The notes: generated by a model from the sequence alone, not told the origin. DNA of 64,000 nucleotides from Enchytraeus crypticus (GCA_905160935.1 CAJHZI010000737.1:656001-720000), one strand, 5' to 3'; positions 32,136 to 49,219 are shown, counted from the stretch's first letter. Program-made: numbers and translations.

Positions 32136-32613
32136 ATCCTTACTGAAAAAATATCGAAGTCAAGGCACAGATTTCTAAATCTTATCTCACAATTTAATAG
32201 TAAATAAAAACAGCACTACAATTTAATATGTACGAACGCTAAAACTTAAAACTAACATAAGATTTAAACACACAGTCCCTGAAATATCAATGATCCGGAT
32301 TCGACTCCGGTTTCGGCCCTCGGCCTACGCCGTGTGGACTTGCCTGTTCGGACGCCACAACTTGAATGACTGTCTTACACGAATCTGCCAGTATTCTACC
32401 ACAGGTGACACTTGGTCATTTGGTAACTGACAAATCAGATTCAATTACTCTGCAGCTTTGACCACTGCCTGGCCAATAGCAGATATGCATCACAACATAA
32501 ATTATATCCATAATAATTAATATTAGATTAATTATATATGTATAATTTCAAGTTCTTAACAATAGACCTGGTCGATAACTAGAACGAAGTGAGACCTCTC
32601 TAAGTAAAAGCTT

Positions 32614-32786
32614 GTAAAGCTAATGTTAACGTCAGTTTCCTCACTCGAAAGCGATATCAGTGACGGGCGAGCCCAGGATTTCAACCGCGCTCACACTGAT
32701 CCGCGATCGAATATCTTGATCGAAATCGAAAGATCGAAATCGAAAGATCGAAATCGAAAGATCGAAATCGCCACTGGCTTCAGCCA
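32614..32786 (-). repeat. S1 SINE-like copy with an internal 14-bp tandem expansion
   Basis: Both ends are typical, but 32717-32770 holds about four copies of gatcgaaatcgaaa between the 'cgaatatctt' and 'cgccactggc' blocks, making this copy ~50 bp longer than the rest. Confidence 0.8.
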
Positions 32787-33224
32787 TTGGCGATGGATGC
32801 TAACTTGTTACATGTTGTCAATGATCACTTCTGAACATAATCTATATCACTTGATTATTTGAATTTTAGTTTTAATGACATCTCGAGATTTTGCCGATCT
32901 TAATTAATAAATATACAAATATATTATGTACTATAAATATACGAAACACATGTGTCATAATTATGTTGTGTATGATATATTGTGTATTATATACATGTAG
33001 GCTATATTTAGTATTATTTACAAACTATTACGATACAGCTTTGTTACTGAAAGCCAATATTGGACCATATATGTTTTAATATATATTCCAGACTCCACCC
33101 CTGCCGCCTACAGACCTATCGTTGCCTATCCAATGCATACGATGGACCTTTTCATCAGTTCAGTTCAATATGTTGATAGCCATATACACTATCAATGTTG
33201 CAACTAACATGCCTATCTATCTGT

Positions 33225-33400
33225 TCAACCTAGACCTTTGTGGCAATAGTCAGTCCTCGGACTGAATATCCGGATTTTGGCTTGTACCGGTTTTGGACCC
33301 CACACTCTGCTCATCGAATTCGATTTGGTATCATAGTGCTTAATGTTGTCATGGACGACACTAGCACACAAATTCTGTTGTAGTAGTAGTATGCAATTGC
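33225..33400 (+). repeat. S4 interspersed repeat with trinucleotide tail
   Basis: 'gtcctcggactgaatatccg', 'ggttttggaccccacactct', 'agtgcttaatgttgtcatgg', tail (gta)n. Confidence 0.55.
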
Positions 33401-33441
33401 AGTCGAAGCCTCCATCCGTTGCATCGACTTATCTGTAGCAG

Positions 33442-33520
33442 CCTACAAATCCTGGGCTCGCCCGTCACTGACATCGCTTTCGAGTGAGGAAACTGACGCT
33501 AACCATAGCTTTATCATCTT
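33442..33520 (+). repeat. S1 SINE-like copy, 5'-truncated
   Basis: Starts inside the B box (caaatcctgggctcgcc) and keeps the core (gaggaaactgacgctaac). Confidence 0.75.
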
Positions 33521-33699
33521 TGACCTCGACCTACTGTATAGGTCTATCTGGTCCAGCCTCCTAAGTAAGTCTCCATTAGTCTAAACAGAACTGTCATTGT
33601 CTGTTAACTTAGACTATTGTATCATTTACTGGTTAATCTATTTACTGGCCTACAGATCTATGTTTGCACACTACACCTAGCCTTTGCCGATAAATTCTC

Positions 33700-33900
33700 T
33701 ATCTAGAGCACTGCCTATTGGCAGGTCCATGGCATATAACTCCTCCACATATTTCTATCCGCTGCCTTTCATATCAACATTCATGAATTAGTTCTCTAAT
33801 CATCCAACACCGCAAGTCTCGGTCTTCCTCTAACTTTTTTCCTTCCATTATTCCCTCAATTACCTCTTTCAGCAAATCATTCCCTCTCTGATGATATCAC
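33700..33900 (-). mobile_element. LINE 3' tail copy
   Basis: Reverse orientation: 'gagcactgcctattggcagg', 'tccatggcatataactcc' and 'aagtctcggtcttcctct'. It reaches a little further into the LINE end than most copies. Confidence 0.65.
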
Positions 33901-34544
33901 TTTAGATGATATATGCTTGTCGATAAATTACGATATTATTACTATTTTCATTCACATACAGAAAGCGCTATAAATTATATTTAGGGCCTACATGTAAATA
34001 TGTTGAACAAATGTGCAGTATAGGGCTATTCTGTACCACTTAGCTATAACGCCCCTATATAAACAGTGCATGATGCGCATTATGGTGTTTAGTGTTTATT
34101 TGTAGAAGTACTAAATATAGAGAGAGGCAGATCATGCGATGTTGTCAGCAGAACATAAAACTGCAAGTCATCAGTATATATGACCTTACATATGAAACTG
34201 TCTTAACAATTAGACAAAAAAGTCACGTTTATTGACTTACTAGTGTAATATAAGCTTAAGCATGGACCCTGAAACTAAATAAATAGTAAATTCCCTTCAA
34301 AACGTAGAAGTTTACTAAGCTAAGTTTGAAAATCTCCTTCAGTTATTTAGTGCAGACAGCTCTAATAGTATATGTGAATCAAGAATTGCAATTGTTTTTC
34401 TTATATGAAAAGAAGAAAAATCAGTGCAACCAATCCGTGCTTGATAGGACCTTATAAGGAATTATATGGGTCAGAAGAACTTAAAGGCATGAGCAATTTA
34501 GCGTTAATAAACTTCCAATGATGGTTTGCATGTAGAATTTGCAC

Positions 34545-34672
34545 CGTTTTTGGAATTTGCACCGTTTTGGACCTTCTTTTTGCTCGCCGGCTTGATTTTC
34601 TCTCAATAGTGCTCGATGTTGTCATTGATGACTGTAGCACTCTAACTGTTGTTATTTTTATTATGTACTATC
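34545..34672 (+). repeat. S4 interspersed repeat
   Basis: 'ttttgctcgccggcttga', 'caatagtgctcgatgttgtc', 'actgtagcactctaactgtt', T/A-rich tail. Confidence 0.65.
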
Positions 34673-34765
34673 CGTTCAAAGCATAGCCTCGTTTAGAAGG
34701 TTTGTTGTGGGGGGGGGGGAAATATCCCCTAACCAATCTGATGACTGGCCCCAAATAATATTTCT

Positions 34766-34896
34766 GGCTGGAGCCAATGACGATGTCGGTAAGATATTCG
34801 ACCGCGGATCAGTATGTGCGGGGTTCAAATCCTGGGCTCGCGCGTCACTGACATCGCTTCCGAGTGAGGAAACTGACGTAAACATAAGCTTTTTTA
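34766..34896 (+). repeat. S1 SINE-like copy, GCTGGAGCC subtype
   Basis: Near-complete: head ggctggagccaatgacgatg, B box gggttcaaatcc, core gaggaaactgacgtaaac, T-rich tail. Confidence 0.8.
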
Positions 34897-35459
34897 TATA
34901 TGATGGGCTATATCATGTGATATTGTAAGTGCTAAGTCATGTGATATATAATATGATATATCATGCGATATTAATGCTACACCATGTGATATATGCTATA
35001 TCATGCGATATATGTGCTAAATTATGCGATATGATGAGCTATATCTTGCGACATATAATATTTTATATCTTGGAATCTTCATGTGTAATTTTAATTAAAG
35101 GAAGAATGAAAGGAAAGAAGGTTAGAGGAGGATTTAAAGATTTAGACTCGGGATGCTGAATGATTTTATAACTTATACTATACGATATATTTAGATATAT
35201 TTATATTTAGAGAAAAGCAGAGGATAGAAATGTGAAGGAATATATGCCATCGACCAGCCAATTCTTTGCATTGAAAGAGCGAGATAGATGTGTATGGAAT
35301 TACACCTCTGTGAAAATGTTATAATAGAACGGGTAGAAATTAATGACTTTGTGTACATAGTCCCGACCTAGCTTAAATAGAAGGGATGTAGAATACAAAC
35401 AGGATCTGACAGAGTACACTACGTTTAAGGCATCTTACTGGTGATATACTATCACAACA

Positions 35460-35700
35460 ATAAAAAAAGTAAACACGCATTATAGTGAATAATCAACTAT
35501 GTTGATATCTATCACTTTTAGCACCACATGTTTGAACCGTTAGGCATTTTAGACCATTCTCCGTATAACCAGTCCAGTGAATGTACGAGATTTTACTCTC
35601 AGATCAGCGCGGCTGGGATTCCAACCCACGTGAGTTCAATTCACATCAGGATCCGTCATTTAAAACTTCATGCCGTTAATCTCGTTCCGTTAACTGTTTC
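35460..35700 (-). repeat. S2 SINE-like copy, near full length
   Basis: Reverse copy: 'aagtaaacacgcattatagt', 'tttgaaccgttaggca', 'agatcagcgcggctggga', 'caggatccgtcatttaaaac'. Confidence 0.8.
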
Positions 35701-36625
35701 AATATTAATCTTCGTCAGTACTTATTAAATAGTTATTAATGATACTGATCTTAAATGTATAATTATGCCTACCTATTATCATTAATTTTCTTTATTTTGA
35801 GTTTCTTTATTTAAATTCTTTAATTTCTACTTAATATTTTCGTTTTAAGTTCACCATGGTTCACATTTAAATTGTGTTCACTTGTTTGTTAACATTTACT
35901 TGTTTGTTTGCATTGCTTGTGAACTGTACAGGGTTGAATGACCCTTTTTGGTGATCTAAATAAAGAAATAAATAACCCACGCAATTAAAACATTCTATAG
36001 GCAATAGCTACAGCCTAAACCCAGCCTATCAAATTCAGCATCATACTCGTGAAGTTGAATCATAGATTGTTAGACTATATTTTACAGAGCGAGCAGGACA
36101 AAGTCCAACTGAATGTTTGTAACTCATGTTTTCACTTTCGCCAACGCTCTGCATTATGAATTTATAAAACACAAGTCTGGTTTCATGAGAACACAGATAG
36201 ATTTGATCGAGATTACCTAATTTACTGTCAGACATATGAAAACAGATTATAGAATTTGTATTTCATTAAAAATTTTAATCAGAGATCAGCTGATCGATGT
36301 TCTTGCGCCGAGTTCTTGTCAACTTGTGCTGGTTAGTCCTAAATCACAGTTTAAATGTTGATTTTCGGATGATTAAGCAGAAGGCTGTTAAAATGTCACT
36401 TAATCACGATTAAACTTTCATGAGACGCGATTTTTCTTGATTCTGATCATATCATATCGTATCATAGTGAAACTCTGATTAAGATATAATCGTCCTCATG
36501 AAACCCAGCAAAAATAAACTCAGCTCTGATTGTTTAACCTACTAAATGGCATTAAAATCGCCACATGCCATCTAAAAAACAACACTACAACCTAGGAACA
36601 ATAGGCTATAAAATAGTTTATAAAC

Positions 36626-38346
36626 TTTATTAGAAAAGAACTGAAACGTCCAAATACACAGCAAAACATAAAAAATTTCTTGAGACAGTTAGTAAAAGCT
36701 GCTATTCCTTCGCTAAAACTAGGTCTACAATAAAAAGCCTAATTAAGCACTACTTTCATTAGTAAATAATGAGTATACGTTATAAATTACGACACGATAC
36801 TTAGCTGTTTTATTGACACAGCAACACAGACATCCTAGAAAGTATTTTATCAGAGAGATAAGATCTATATTTTAGTCCATCGTAGATTAATTCTTACATC
36901 TATTAGATAAAAGGCAAAGCAATATTATACAAAGGATTCAAAGCTTTGCAAGATATGTGTGTTACTCCGATCAATATAAAATTGACAATATAATTGCATA
37001 TTTTAAATGCAAATAAAATATTAAATTTAGAAATACAATCAGTCTCTTCCATATCTGCATTTACTCCAAACTGAAGCTTATGATCTAAACATGGCGCGTT
37101 TACCAACAATGTCTAAAAAAATTTAAATAGATATAAAAAGCAGGCAAAATATTTAAATATTGATCAAGTAAAGAAATATGACGTACATTAATTCCGCTAA
37201 ACAGAGGCATATATGCCACAAACATAAAGTAGTGTTCTTTAAAGCAGAGAGTAACAATGCACACGTAATCATACTAACGAAAAAGGCTAGAATTATGAGA
37301 GTATCTCTATAGGCACGTAGCTGATTCAAGTAATCAGCTTTGAAGTCAATTCTTAGTTAAAATACTACACAAGTTCATCAATACTATTCAAAACCTGGCA
37401 GTAAATTCACTGAGATCATTAGGAGGTACAAAAATGTACAAGCAAGAAATGAAATTAGGCACCTGAACAGCAAAATTAATGTCAAATGCAACAATGAAAC
37501 CTAAAAGGGCACTCTGCATTGGTCGAGGTAGAATAAAACACCTCGTACTTTACTGTATGTCATTTATAAATTATGACTTCTGACAAATAATACGAAAATA
37601 TAATACTAAACTTCATAAATTTAACTTATGCTTCATTATCCTTACGTTGTTTATTAATTACGTCTTGTCCTATAATTCTACTTTGGCCGAAGTGAAATAT
37701 CTCATAATCCGACAATTCGTAAGTATTACACTTCAAAGTTATGTCTGATTCTCCTTTATGTTTGCGTTATATATAGCTAAATATTTTATAATATATTATA
37801 CAATACTAAACTAGATATAACTCGCTTGACTTATATAAGTCAGTTCACAAAAGTTCTCAACAGAGTTAATAGCAACAGTCTATTTAATACAATCATAATG
37901 AAACAGTTTCTGAGTTACATTACTAATGCCTCAGTCACGCGCAAAACGATACAGTTAAAAAATCTACATAAAAAAACTACTTGCATTGATACTTGGTAGA
38001 TACGGTAGGTGATAAAAGCTATAAAATATTCGACTATAGACGTTTAGTTTGTAATGTCTGTTACAGAAAGATACAAAATACTGCAACAGAAATTTAGGCC
38101 TGATAAAATTTCTGCCTAATTGTTCTTTCAACCCAAGCCAACTGAGTAGGAGCATGAGGTGAACATTCGCAGGTCCAGACGATGACGTTGCAGTCTAGAC
38201 GTCGAGACGACTGCCTAGACGAGCTGTCTATACGTCGAGAAGACTGTCTAGACGAGCTGTCTGAATGTCGAAAAGACTGTCTAGAAGAGCCGTCTAGACG
38301 TTGAGAAGACTGTCTAGACGAGCTGTCTAGACGTCGAGAAGACTGT
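36626..38346 (-). other. Probable 3' UTR and minisatellite downstream of gene B
   Basis: Runs from the stop of gene B to an AATAAA on the minus strand at 36626-36631. The first ~165 bases are a minisatellite (listed separately). The rest is AT-rich with no recognisable element. Confidence 0.35.

Positions 38347-38355
<9 letters not shown>
38188..38355. repeat. GTCTAGAC minisatellite at the 3' end of gene B
   Basis: Irregular 20/33-bp units (gtctagacgtcgagaagact, with an inserted gtctagacgagct) and six perfect palindromic GTCTAGAC cores. The TAG stop codon of gene B lies inside the last GTCTAGAC core. Confidence 0.85.
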
Positions 38356-43960
<5,605 letters not shown>

Positions 43961-44634
43961 GTTGTCTACAAACATAAAAATTAGCATTTAAAGAACTTAC
44001 AAGATGTTATCTATAAACTTTTAATGCATCTATATACATATAGCAAAACACAGCGCATGGTAGCTTAATAAATTAACACACAAATTAATTTTCACACTAA
44101 TGGTCAATCTCAAATCTGAAATGCTTCATTAATAAACAAGCTAAGCCAGAAACTAATCTAACAATGACAGAAATAGTCAATTTTAACATGTACCATAAAG
44201 TTACAAAGAACCAAAAGGAATATCACACAATTTAGGACAACCAATATTGCTCATTTGAACAAGTAAATAAATATACACAGTGTACAATAGTATATTTATT
44301 AGGTGTGTAATCTAGGTAAAAGATGACCCACACTTTTGATAATTTTAGAATGCATTAAACAATAGTCAGCAACAGAAAGACAGAGCTCCGCTGCTGTTCA
44401 TTGTGATAGTGGACTCCCATGAATTCAAAGCCAGACAGAAGAAAAATTTAAAAAATTGTTTAGTAGCAATGGTTAAAGGATGTGAAACTTGGACTTTAAG
44501 CAAGGAAGATAGTTGGTGCAGATAGACAGCTGATAAAATAAATGAAATAAAACTGATAGATTAAGTGAGATAAAAGCTGATAAATTAAGCAAGATAAAAG
44601 CTAATAAATTAAATGAGATAAAAGCTAATAAATT

Positions 44635-44825
44635 ACTGAATGAGGTAGGTCATAGAAGGTAGAATGGAAGGAAAGAGAAGCAGAGGTGGTCTCAGGCAGA
44701 CTGAGATTAGGACTGTTATGATTAAAGGTTTCACTCATATGTGGACAAAAACAGAGGACAGCGAACAGTGGAGACATTATATGCCATGGACCTGTCAGTA
44801 GGCTGTGCACTAAGAGAGAGAGAGT
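44635..44825 (+). mobile_element. LINE 3' tail copy in cathepsin B leader intron
   Basis: 'ggaaagagaagcagaggtgg', 'tttcactcatatgtggac', 'cattatatgccatggacctg' and an agagag tail. Confidence 0.75.
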
Positions 44826-45681
44826 GAATGAGGGGGTATAGGTGCATATCTAGACTCAAAAGATTCAGCTGAAACTAAAATGAATAAAATCATTATATGC
44901 ATCCTTACCCTAAAACGTAATTTATAATTATCCAACTCAAGCTTTTTATGAACAAATATTCCCAAAAATAAAGTAACAAGAAGTAGTGCGATTGGAATAA
45001 AGTGGTACAATGTTGGATTACATCTCTAACCAAAGGAGACAATAGCTATCACAACAAGAGGCTACTAATGCTACTAAAAACAAAATTCAATTCTAAAATT
45101 TAATACTCCCTAACACATTCTTTATATCATTTCAACTATTTAACACAGACATAAATTAAATTCAAAATTATGGAGGTTAGATTATTAACTTACTAAATAT
45201 AAAAAAATTACACAGGTGCTATGAGAACTTAAACACAAAGGTACCAAACTGTAGGAAATTGAGGATATTTGTAGCAGTAGTCTCAACAAAAAAACAAAAT
45301 TGAAAATAAGCTCAATTGTTGTACAGCAACAAAAGTGAATAAAAATCACAAAGAGCATATAAACCAGCCAAATATATCAGTAAATAGTTGGTATATATGA
45401 TTTAACAACTAAATCTTTTTTAATTACGCCTTTTATTTTTATTTTGCATTTTCAGTATGCTAACATCTATATTAATAGAGGTTTGACGTACGTTTTAATA
45501 ATATCTTATCTAAATATAAGAACTACAATTATATTATTCCTATGATTAAATATTGTTATTATCAGAAAATTTGTAAATATTTATAGCATACAGTAAAAAC
45601 ATCAGCCGTTCATTAGCAGTATTGTAGTTTCTTCAACATACTTCTACACGAAAAGCTCAATGCAAGCACCTCACAACATAC

Positions 45682-45790
45682 CTTTCTTATGAAACTATTC
45701 AGTACAAGAAATTCTTCGGATAAGTTTTTCGACCCTCTCGCTGTAAAACCTGACAAGGAAATGAACTAAAGTTGAAAAGCTTTCGCTCCC
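45682..45790 (-). other. Non-coding leader exon of cathepsin gene B (5' boundary approximate)
   Basis: Donor AGAAAG|gtatgttg, exon end 45682. It aligns with gene C (donor AAAG|gtatgt at 61917). The stretch 'ctaaagttgaaaa' and 'cgctcccaaactctcaaa' is shared with C just upstream. Confidence 0.6.
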
Positions 45791-46130
45791 AAACTCTCAA
45801 ATGAACGTAAACAAAGAAGTCACATGAGCCATCACGTGCTGCAGGCGCTTAGATCACGCTAAGACTCTCTGGAAAGTAATTCAACGAAAGTAAGATGTAG
45901 TAAAATAACATTTTGGCATTTTATTTCACCAAGTGACACCGCTATGGCGGACACTAGTATGCTACACGTTCTGCGTTTGTAATAGAATTTCATTATTTCT
46001 TTCACTAATAAGACTAGTTAAGTGCCAAATTTTCCTATTTGTGCATTTTATGAAAATTTGTTGGTCAAAAATTTCCATAAATTAAATGGCCTTCAACTAC
46101 GTCAGTTCATTCTTAACAAAACCCTGTAGG
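45791..46130 (-). promoter_or_regulatory. Putative promoter of cathepsin gene B, conserved with gene C
   Basis: Shares a block with 62000-62375 upstream of gene C, including 'ctgcaggcgcttagatcac' and 'gctaagactct', and further out 'ggccttcaa' and 'tcattctt'. It holds two E-boxes spaced 12 bp apart: CACATG (45821-45826, within GTCACATGAG) and CACGTG (45833-45838). In vertebrates CACGTG within a CLEAR context binds TFEB-type factors that drive lysosomal genes; use here is inferred. Confidence 0.55.
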
Positions 46131-46489
46131 CCATGAGCCCATAGTTCACATTCCACATGACTTACAAGAGGGGTCTTCTTTGGTTTACAAGAAACAGAGC
46201 TTCCAAAGTCGGATTTATTACAATTTTAATTGCATAATAACTAACTTGCTGCATACTGAATTCTGATGTCATCCAAATTTAGGCAATATATAACAATTAG
46301 TTCTGTCTATCTGATGTAACGCTGATCGTCATAATGCTGTCGACGCTCAAGTGCTCGAGTGGCAAAACTCCTGTATTTGATCTGTATTTGCCTATTCTAC
46401 GTACGGATTTGAAAAATTAGAAATGACTACGGATTTTAAAATATATTTCTGCAGATTTGAAGAAAGTTTGTGAGGCCATTCACTGGAGT

Positions 46490-46595
46490 TGTTATACGGA
46501 AAATGGTCTAAATTACCTAATTGTTTAAACATGTGGAATTAAAAGTGATAGATATCAACATAGTTTATCATTTCACTATAATGCGTGTTTACTTA
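46490..46595 (+). repeat. S2 SINE-like copy, 3' part
   Basis: 'aatggtctaaattacctaa', 'catgtggaattaaaagtgat', end aatgcgtgtttactt. Confidence 0.75.
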
Positions 46596-46781
46596 TGCAA
46601 ACCCTATTCAGCACTTCTTTCTTAATTTTGTCATTCCATTGGAAGGTACGCAGTTGTAACGCACAGTTCTATCGAAGTTCTCCTGAAGTTGTAAAAATAA
46701 AATATCTTCGCAACCTTGACCTCTCTGCTGCAACCTATGTAGGTTCGTTTCTTGCGGTACAGGCCTGTCCGTTGCAGATTA

Positions 46782-46784
<3 letters not shown>

Positions 46785-46850
<66 letters not shown>
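46785..46850. repeat. (TA)n microsatellite, target of the mariner-like element
   Basis: About 33 ta units that end exactly where the inverted repeat of the mariner-like element begins; ta continues briefly after its right end. Confidence 0.95.
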
Positions 46851-46853
<3 letters not shown>

Positions 46854-47092
46854 GGTGAGTAAAAAAAAGACTACTCCTGCCAAAATTTTGAATATCACAG
46901 GCCATTGTTAATATTTTCTAATAAAACTTTTACCAATTACTAGAGGACCAATTTCTAATGGGGGGGGGGGGGGGGGGCAATTTTCATCCGTTTTGGTACA
47001 TAGATTGGCTAGTTATGCAAGTTTCAGCAGAGCAACCCCAAATTTTTAAATGTACTGTAAATATAAATTATATTTAATTTTATATTTATTTT

Positions 47093-47108
47093 GGCCCTGA
47101 AAAGGGCC
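47093..47108 (-). other. Perfect histone mRNA-type stem-loop
   Basis: The minus strand reads GGCCCTTTTCAGGGCC: six paired bases, loop TTTC. This fits the metazoan replication-dependent histone 3' stem-loop (GGYYCUUUUCAGRRCC), preceded by ACAAC as is common there. No histone coding sequence is recognisable next to it; it lies at the end of the transposase remnant. Confidence 0.6.
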
Positions 47109-47129
47109 GTTGTAGTGGTTCAGAAAGAA

Positions 47130-47567
47130 CCTGTTGTATTTGTCAGCTTTTCTGACCGTACGATATGCTTTCTTTCCGTTGCCTTGCACGACTGCAGTCG
47201 CTTTCGGAACGCTAGGACTGCCTTGTTGATTCCAGCTTGGGGCAATCTCTACCAGATTGACTGTAGCACTTCCAGCAGTTCTGTCTTGTTTTTAGGCTTC
47301 GGCTGGTGTGTCTGACAGAGATGCAGCATGGTAATCCAGACGATTTACAACGGGAGAGTTTGGAGGCCATTCATTCTTCTTAATGCAATCCGGGTTTCCC
47401 TCGCTGATCCATTCCTGTGCATGACGAGATGCATGAGCCGGAGCACCATTCTGCTGAAAGATGAAACCATTTGGTAGAAGAGCATAGCAATCATCAAACA
47501 GCTTGGGAAGTAAAGTACTGGCGTAATGCTGAGCGTTCAACTTTTCCTTCTCGCCAATGAAGTGCAA
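47130..47567 (-). pseudogene. Mariner-family transposase remnant (C-terminal part)
   Basis: The 47292-47567 frame shows FIFQQNGAPAHASRHAQEW and WPPNSPVVNRLDY, matching the FQQDGAPAH and WPPNSPDLNPLDY blocks of Tc1/mariner-superfamily transposases. The catalytic Asp of the first block is Asn and the second block is also altered. A further C-terminal piece (AGINKAVLAFRKRLQSC) follows downstream in a different register. The N-terminal DNA-binding half is missing. Not functional. Confidence 0.85.
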
Positions 47568-47867
47568 TTTGCCCTTACTGTTGCAGCAAACGCGATTTTA
47601 CGTAAAAAATGGGGGGTTGCTCTGCTGAAACTGGTATAACTAGCCCATCTATGGCTTAAAATGGATGAAAATTGGCCATCCCATCACAAATTAGTCCTTT
47701 ATTAATTGGTAACAGTTTCATTTGAAAATATTAATAATGGCCTGAGATATTCAAACTTTTTGAAGATGTAATCACTTTTATACTCACCCTGTATATATAC
47801 TGTGTGCTTGCGTACGGGTCGATCTTATAAAGACCTGCTGCTGCAACCTATTGAGGTCTGTTTAAGC

Positions 47868-48316
47868 CATAGATGAAAAAAACGTTTTTTTACGTTTTTT
47901 ATATCTGTTAAAAAACGCGTTTTTTACGTTTTTTATATTTTATAAAATAAAAAACTTAAATAAACGTAAACCTAGTTAGGCAGAAGTTTTAATTTTTAAG
48001 ACATTCTCCATTCTTAATTTCTTACGGATTTAAATTTTATTGTATTGATAATTATCAACAACTGACAGTGTGACTCTACGTGGCCTGAAAGTATTTGTTT
48101 ATATTCGTACGGAGTCTATGGACATACTTTAGAACTTTAGATCAAGTCTTGTTGTAATAAAATTGTTTAGTGTTATGGAGTGAAGGCATGGTAATATTTA
48201 TGCAAGCCTACGTGTACGCTACTAACGTTTTTATCAACGCTTTTTTACGTTTATTATTTTTTAAACGTGTTTTTTAACGTTTTTTATTTCTGGTAAGAAC
48301 GTTTTTTTCATCGATG
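47868..48316. mobile_element. hAT-type MITE with perfect 8-bp target duplication
   Basis: Ends catagatgaaaaaaacgtt and, on the other strand, catcgatgaaaaaaacgtt. Flanked by identical GTTTAAGC at 47860-47867 and 48317-48324. The interior is rich in acgtttttt motifs with no coding frame. The 8-bp duplication and short terminal repeats are typical of the hAT superfamily. Confidence 0.85.
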
Positions 48317-48409
48317 GTTTAAGCCTATCTGTTTAGCCTATATATGCCTAGACCTATAGACCGGTTCTACAGGTATAAATTCCTCTCCATAGACTGCTTT
48401 CACGCTCCA

Positions 48410-48575
48410 TAAAAAGAGAAGCAGAAGAAGACCGAGATCAACAATGAAGAATGTTAGATGATTTAGCGATCCACTCATATGACAAAATGAAGAGGAAGGC
48501 GGAAGACAGAGAATAATGGAGGCGTTATATACCATGGACCTGCCAGTAGGAGGTGCATCAATAGAGTGAGAGAAA
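48410..48575 (+). mobile_element. LINE 3' tail copy next to the tRNA array
   Basis: 'aagaagaccgagatcaacaa', 'gaggcgttataccatgg'-type sequence and a gagtgagag tail. Unit 1 of the tRNA array starts ~8 bases further on. Confidence 0.75.
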
Positions 48576-48582
48576 AAATATT

Positions 48583-48655
48583 CGCCCGATGAGGGACTTG
48601 AACCCGCGACCCTCAGATTAAAAGTCTGATGCTCTACCGACTGAGCTAACCGGGC
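48583..48655 (-). tRNA. tRNA-Lys(UUU), unit 1
   Basis: Consensus copy: acceptor GCCCGGT/ATCGGGC, D stem GCTC/GAGC, anticodon TTT in loop CTTTTAA, A box TAGCTCAGTCGG, B box GGTTCAAGTCC. T stem GCGGG/CCCTC has a C50-U64 mismatch. A run of six T follows on the minus strand as Pol III terminator. Confidence 0.9.
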
Positions 48656-48724
48656 TACTCAATTTTGGCGATCTGTTATTGACGAAGAAGTATTCTATGA
48701 CTTTACGCTAACTTTAAATTTGGT

Positions 48725-48793
48725 CGCCCGATGAGGGACTTGAACCCGCGACCCTCAGATTAAAAGTCTGATGCTCTACCGACTTAACCGGGC
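48725..48793 (-). pseudogene. tRNA-Lys pseudogene, unit 2 (69 nt)
   Basis: Otherwise consensus but lacks four bases in the D arm, so the D stem GCTC/GAGC cannot form and the A box is broken. Its downstream spacer has only TTT, not TTTT. Confidence 0.85.
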
Positions 48794-48862
48794 TACTCAA
48801 TTTTGGCGATCTGTTATTGACGAAGAAGTATTCTATGACTTTACGCTAACTTTAAAATTGGT

Positions 48863-48935
48863 CGCCCGATGAGGGACTTGAACCCGCGACCCTCAGATTA
48901 AAAGTCGGATGCTCTACTGACTGAGCTAACCGGGC
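48863..48935 (-). tRNA. tRNA-Lys(UUU), unit 3
   Basis: Full length. Variant with C at position 29 (anticodon-stem mismatch C29-U41) and an A in the D loop. TTTT terminator present. Confidence 0.8.
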
Positions 48936-49004
48936 TACTCAACTTTGGCGATTTGTTATTGACGAAGAAGTATTTTATGATTTTACGCTAATTTTAAAAT
49001 TGGT

Positions 49005-49077
49005 CGCCCGATGAGGGACTTGAACCCGCGACCCTCAGATTAAAAGTCTGATGCTCTACCGACTGAGCTAACCGGGC
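49005..49077 (-). tRNA. tRNA-Lys(UUU), unit 4
   Basis: Consensus copy with TTTT terminator. Confidence 0.9.
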
Positions 49078-49146
49078 TACTCAATTTTGGCGATCTGTTA
49101 TTGACGAAGAAGTATTCTATGACTTTACGCTAACTTTAAAATTGGT

Positions 49147-49219
49147 CGCCCGATGAGGGACTTGAACCCGCGACCCTCAGATTAAAAGTCGGATGCTCTA
49201 CTGACTGAGCTAACCGGGC
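49147..49219 (-). tRNA. tRNA-Lys(UUU), unit 5
   Basis: Same variants as unit 3 (C29, D-loop A); units 3 and 5 and their spacers are near-duplicates. Confidence 0.8.

Larger units (their letters stand above)
28526..36625. other. Intergenic stretch between cathepsin A and B
   Basis: About 8 kb of AT-rich sequence with SINE-like copies, a hAT MITE, LINE tails and simple repeats as listed. The frame at 31116-31334 shows no family motif. At 34920-35060 short 'atcatgtgatata' units repeat loosely. No gene supported. Confidence 0.45.
46851..47791 (-). mobile_element. Mariner-like DNA element with long inverted repeats and transposase remnant
   Basis: Begins cagggtgagta and ends tactcaccctg, flanked by TA on each side (TA target site inside a (TA)n tract). 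The inverted ends match imperfectly over about 200 bp (46851-47050 and 47590-47791). The core carries a minus-strand transposase remnant and a histone-type stem-loop. An 18-base G run at 46960-46977 interrupts the left repeat. At 941 bp it is too short to be autonomous. Confidence 0.85.

Noticed and set aside
34676-34928. Frames on both strands
   Set aside because: They translate an S1 SINE-like copy; the same false frames occur at 7469-7694, 32623-32862 and 62617-62909.
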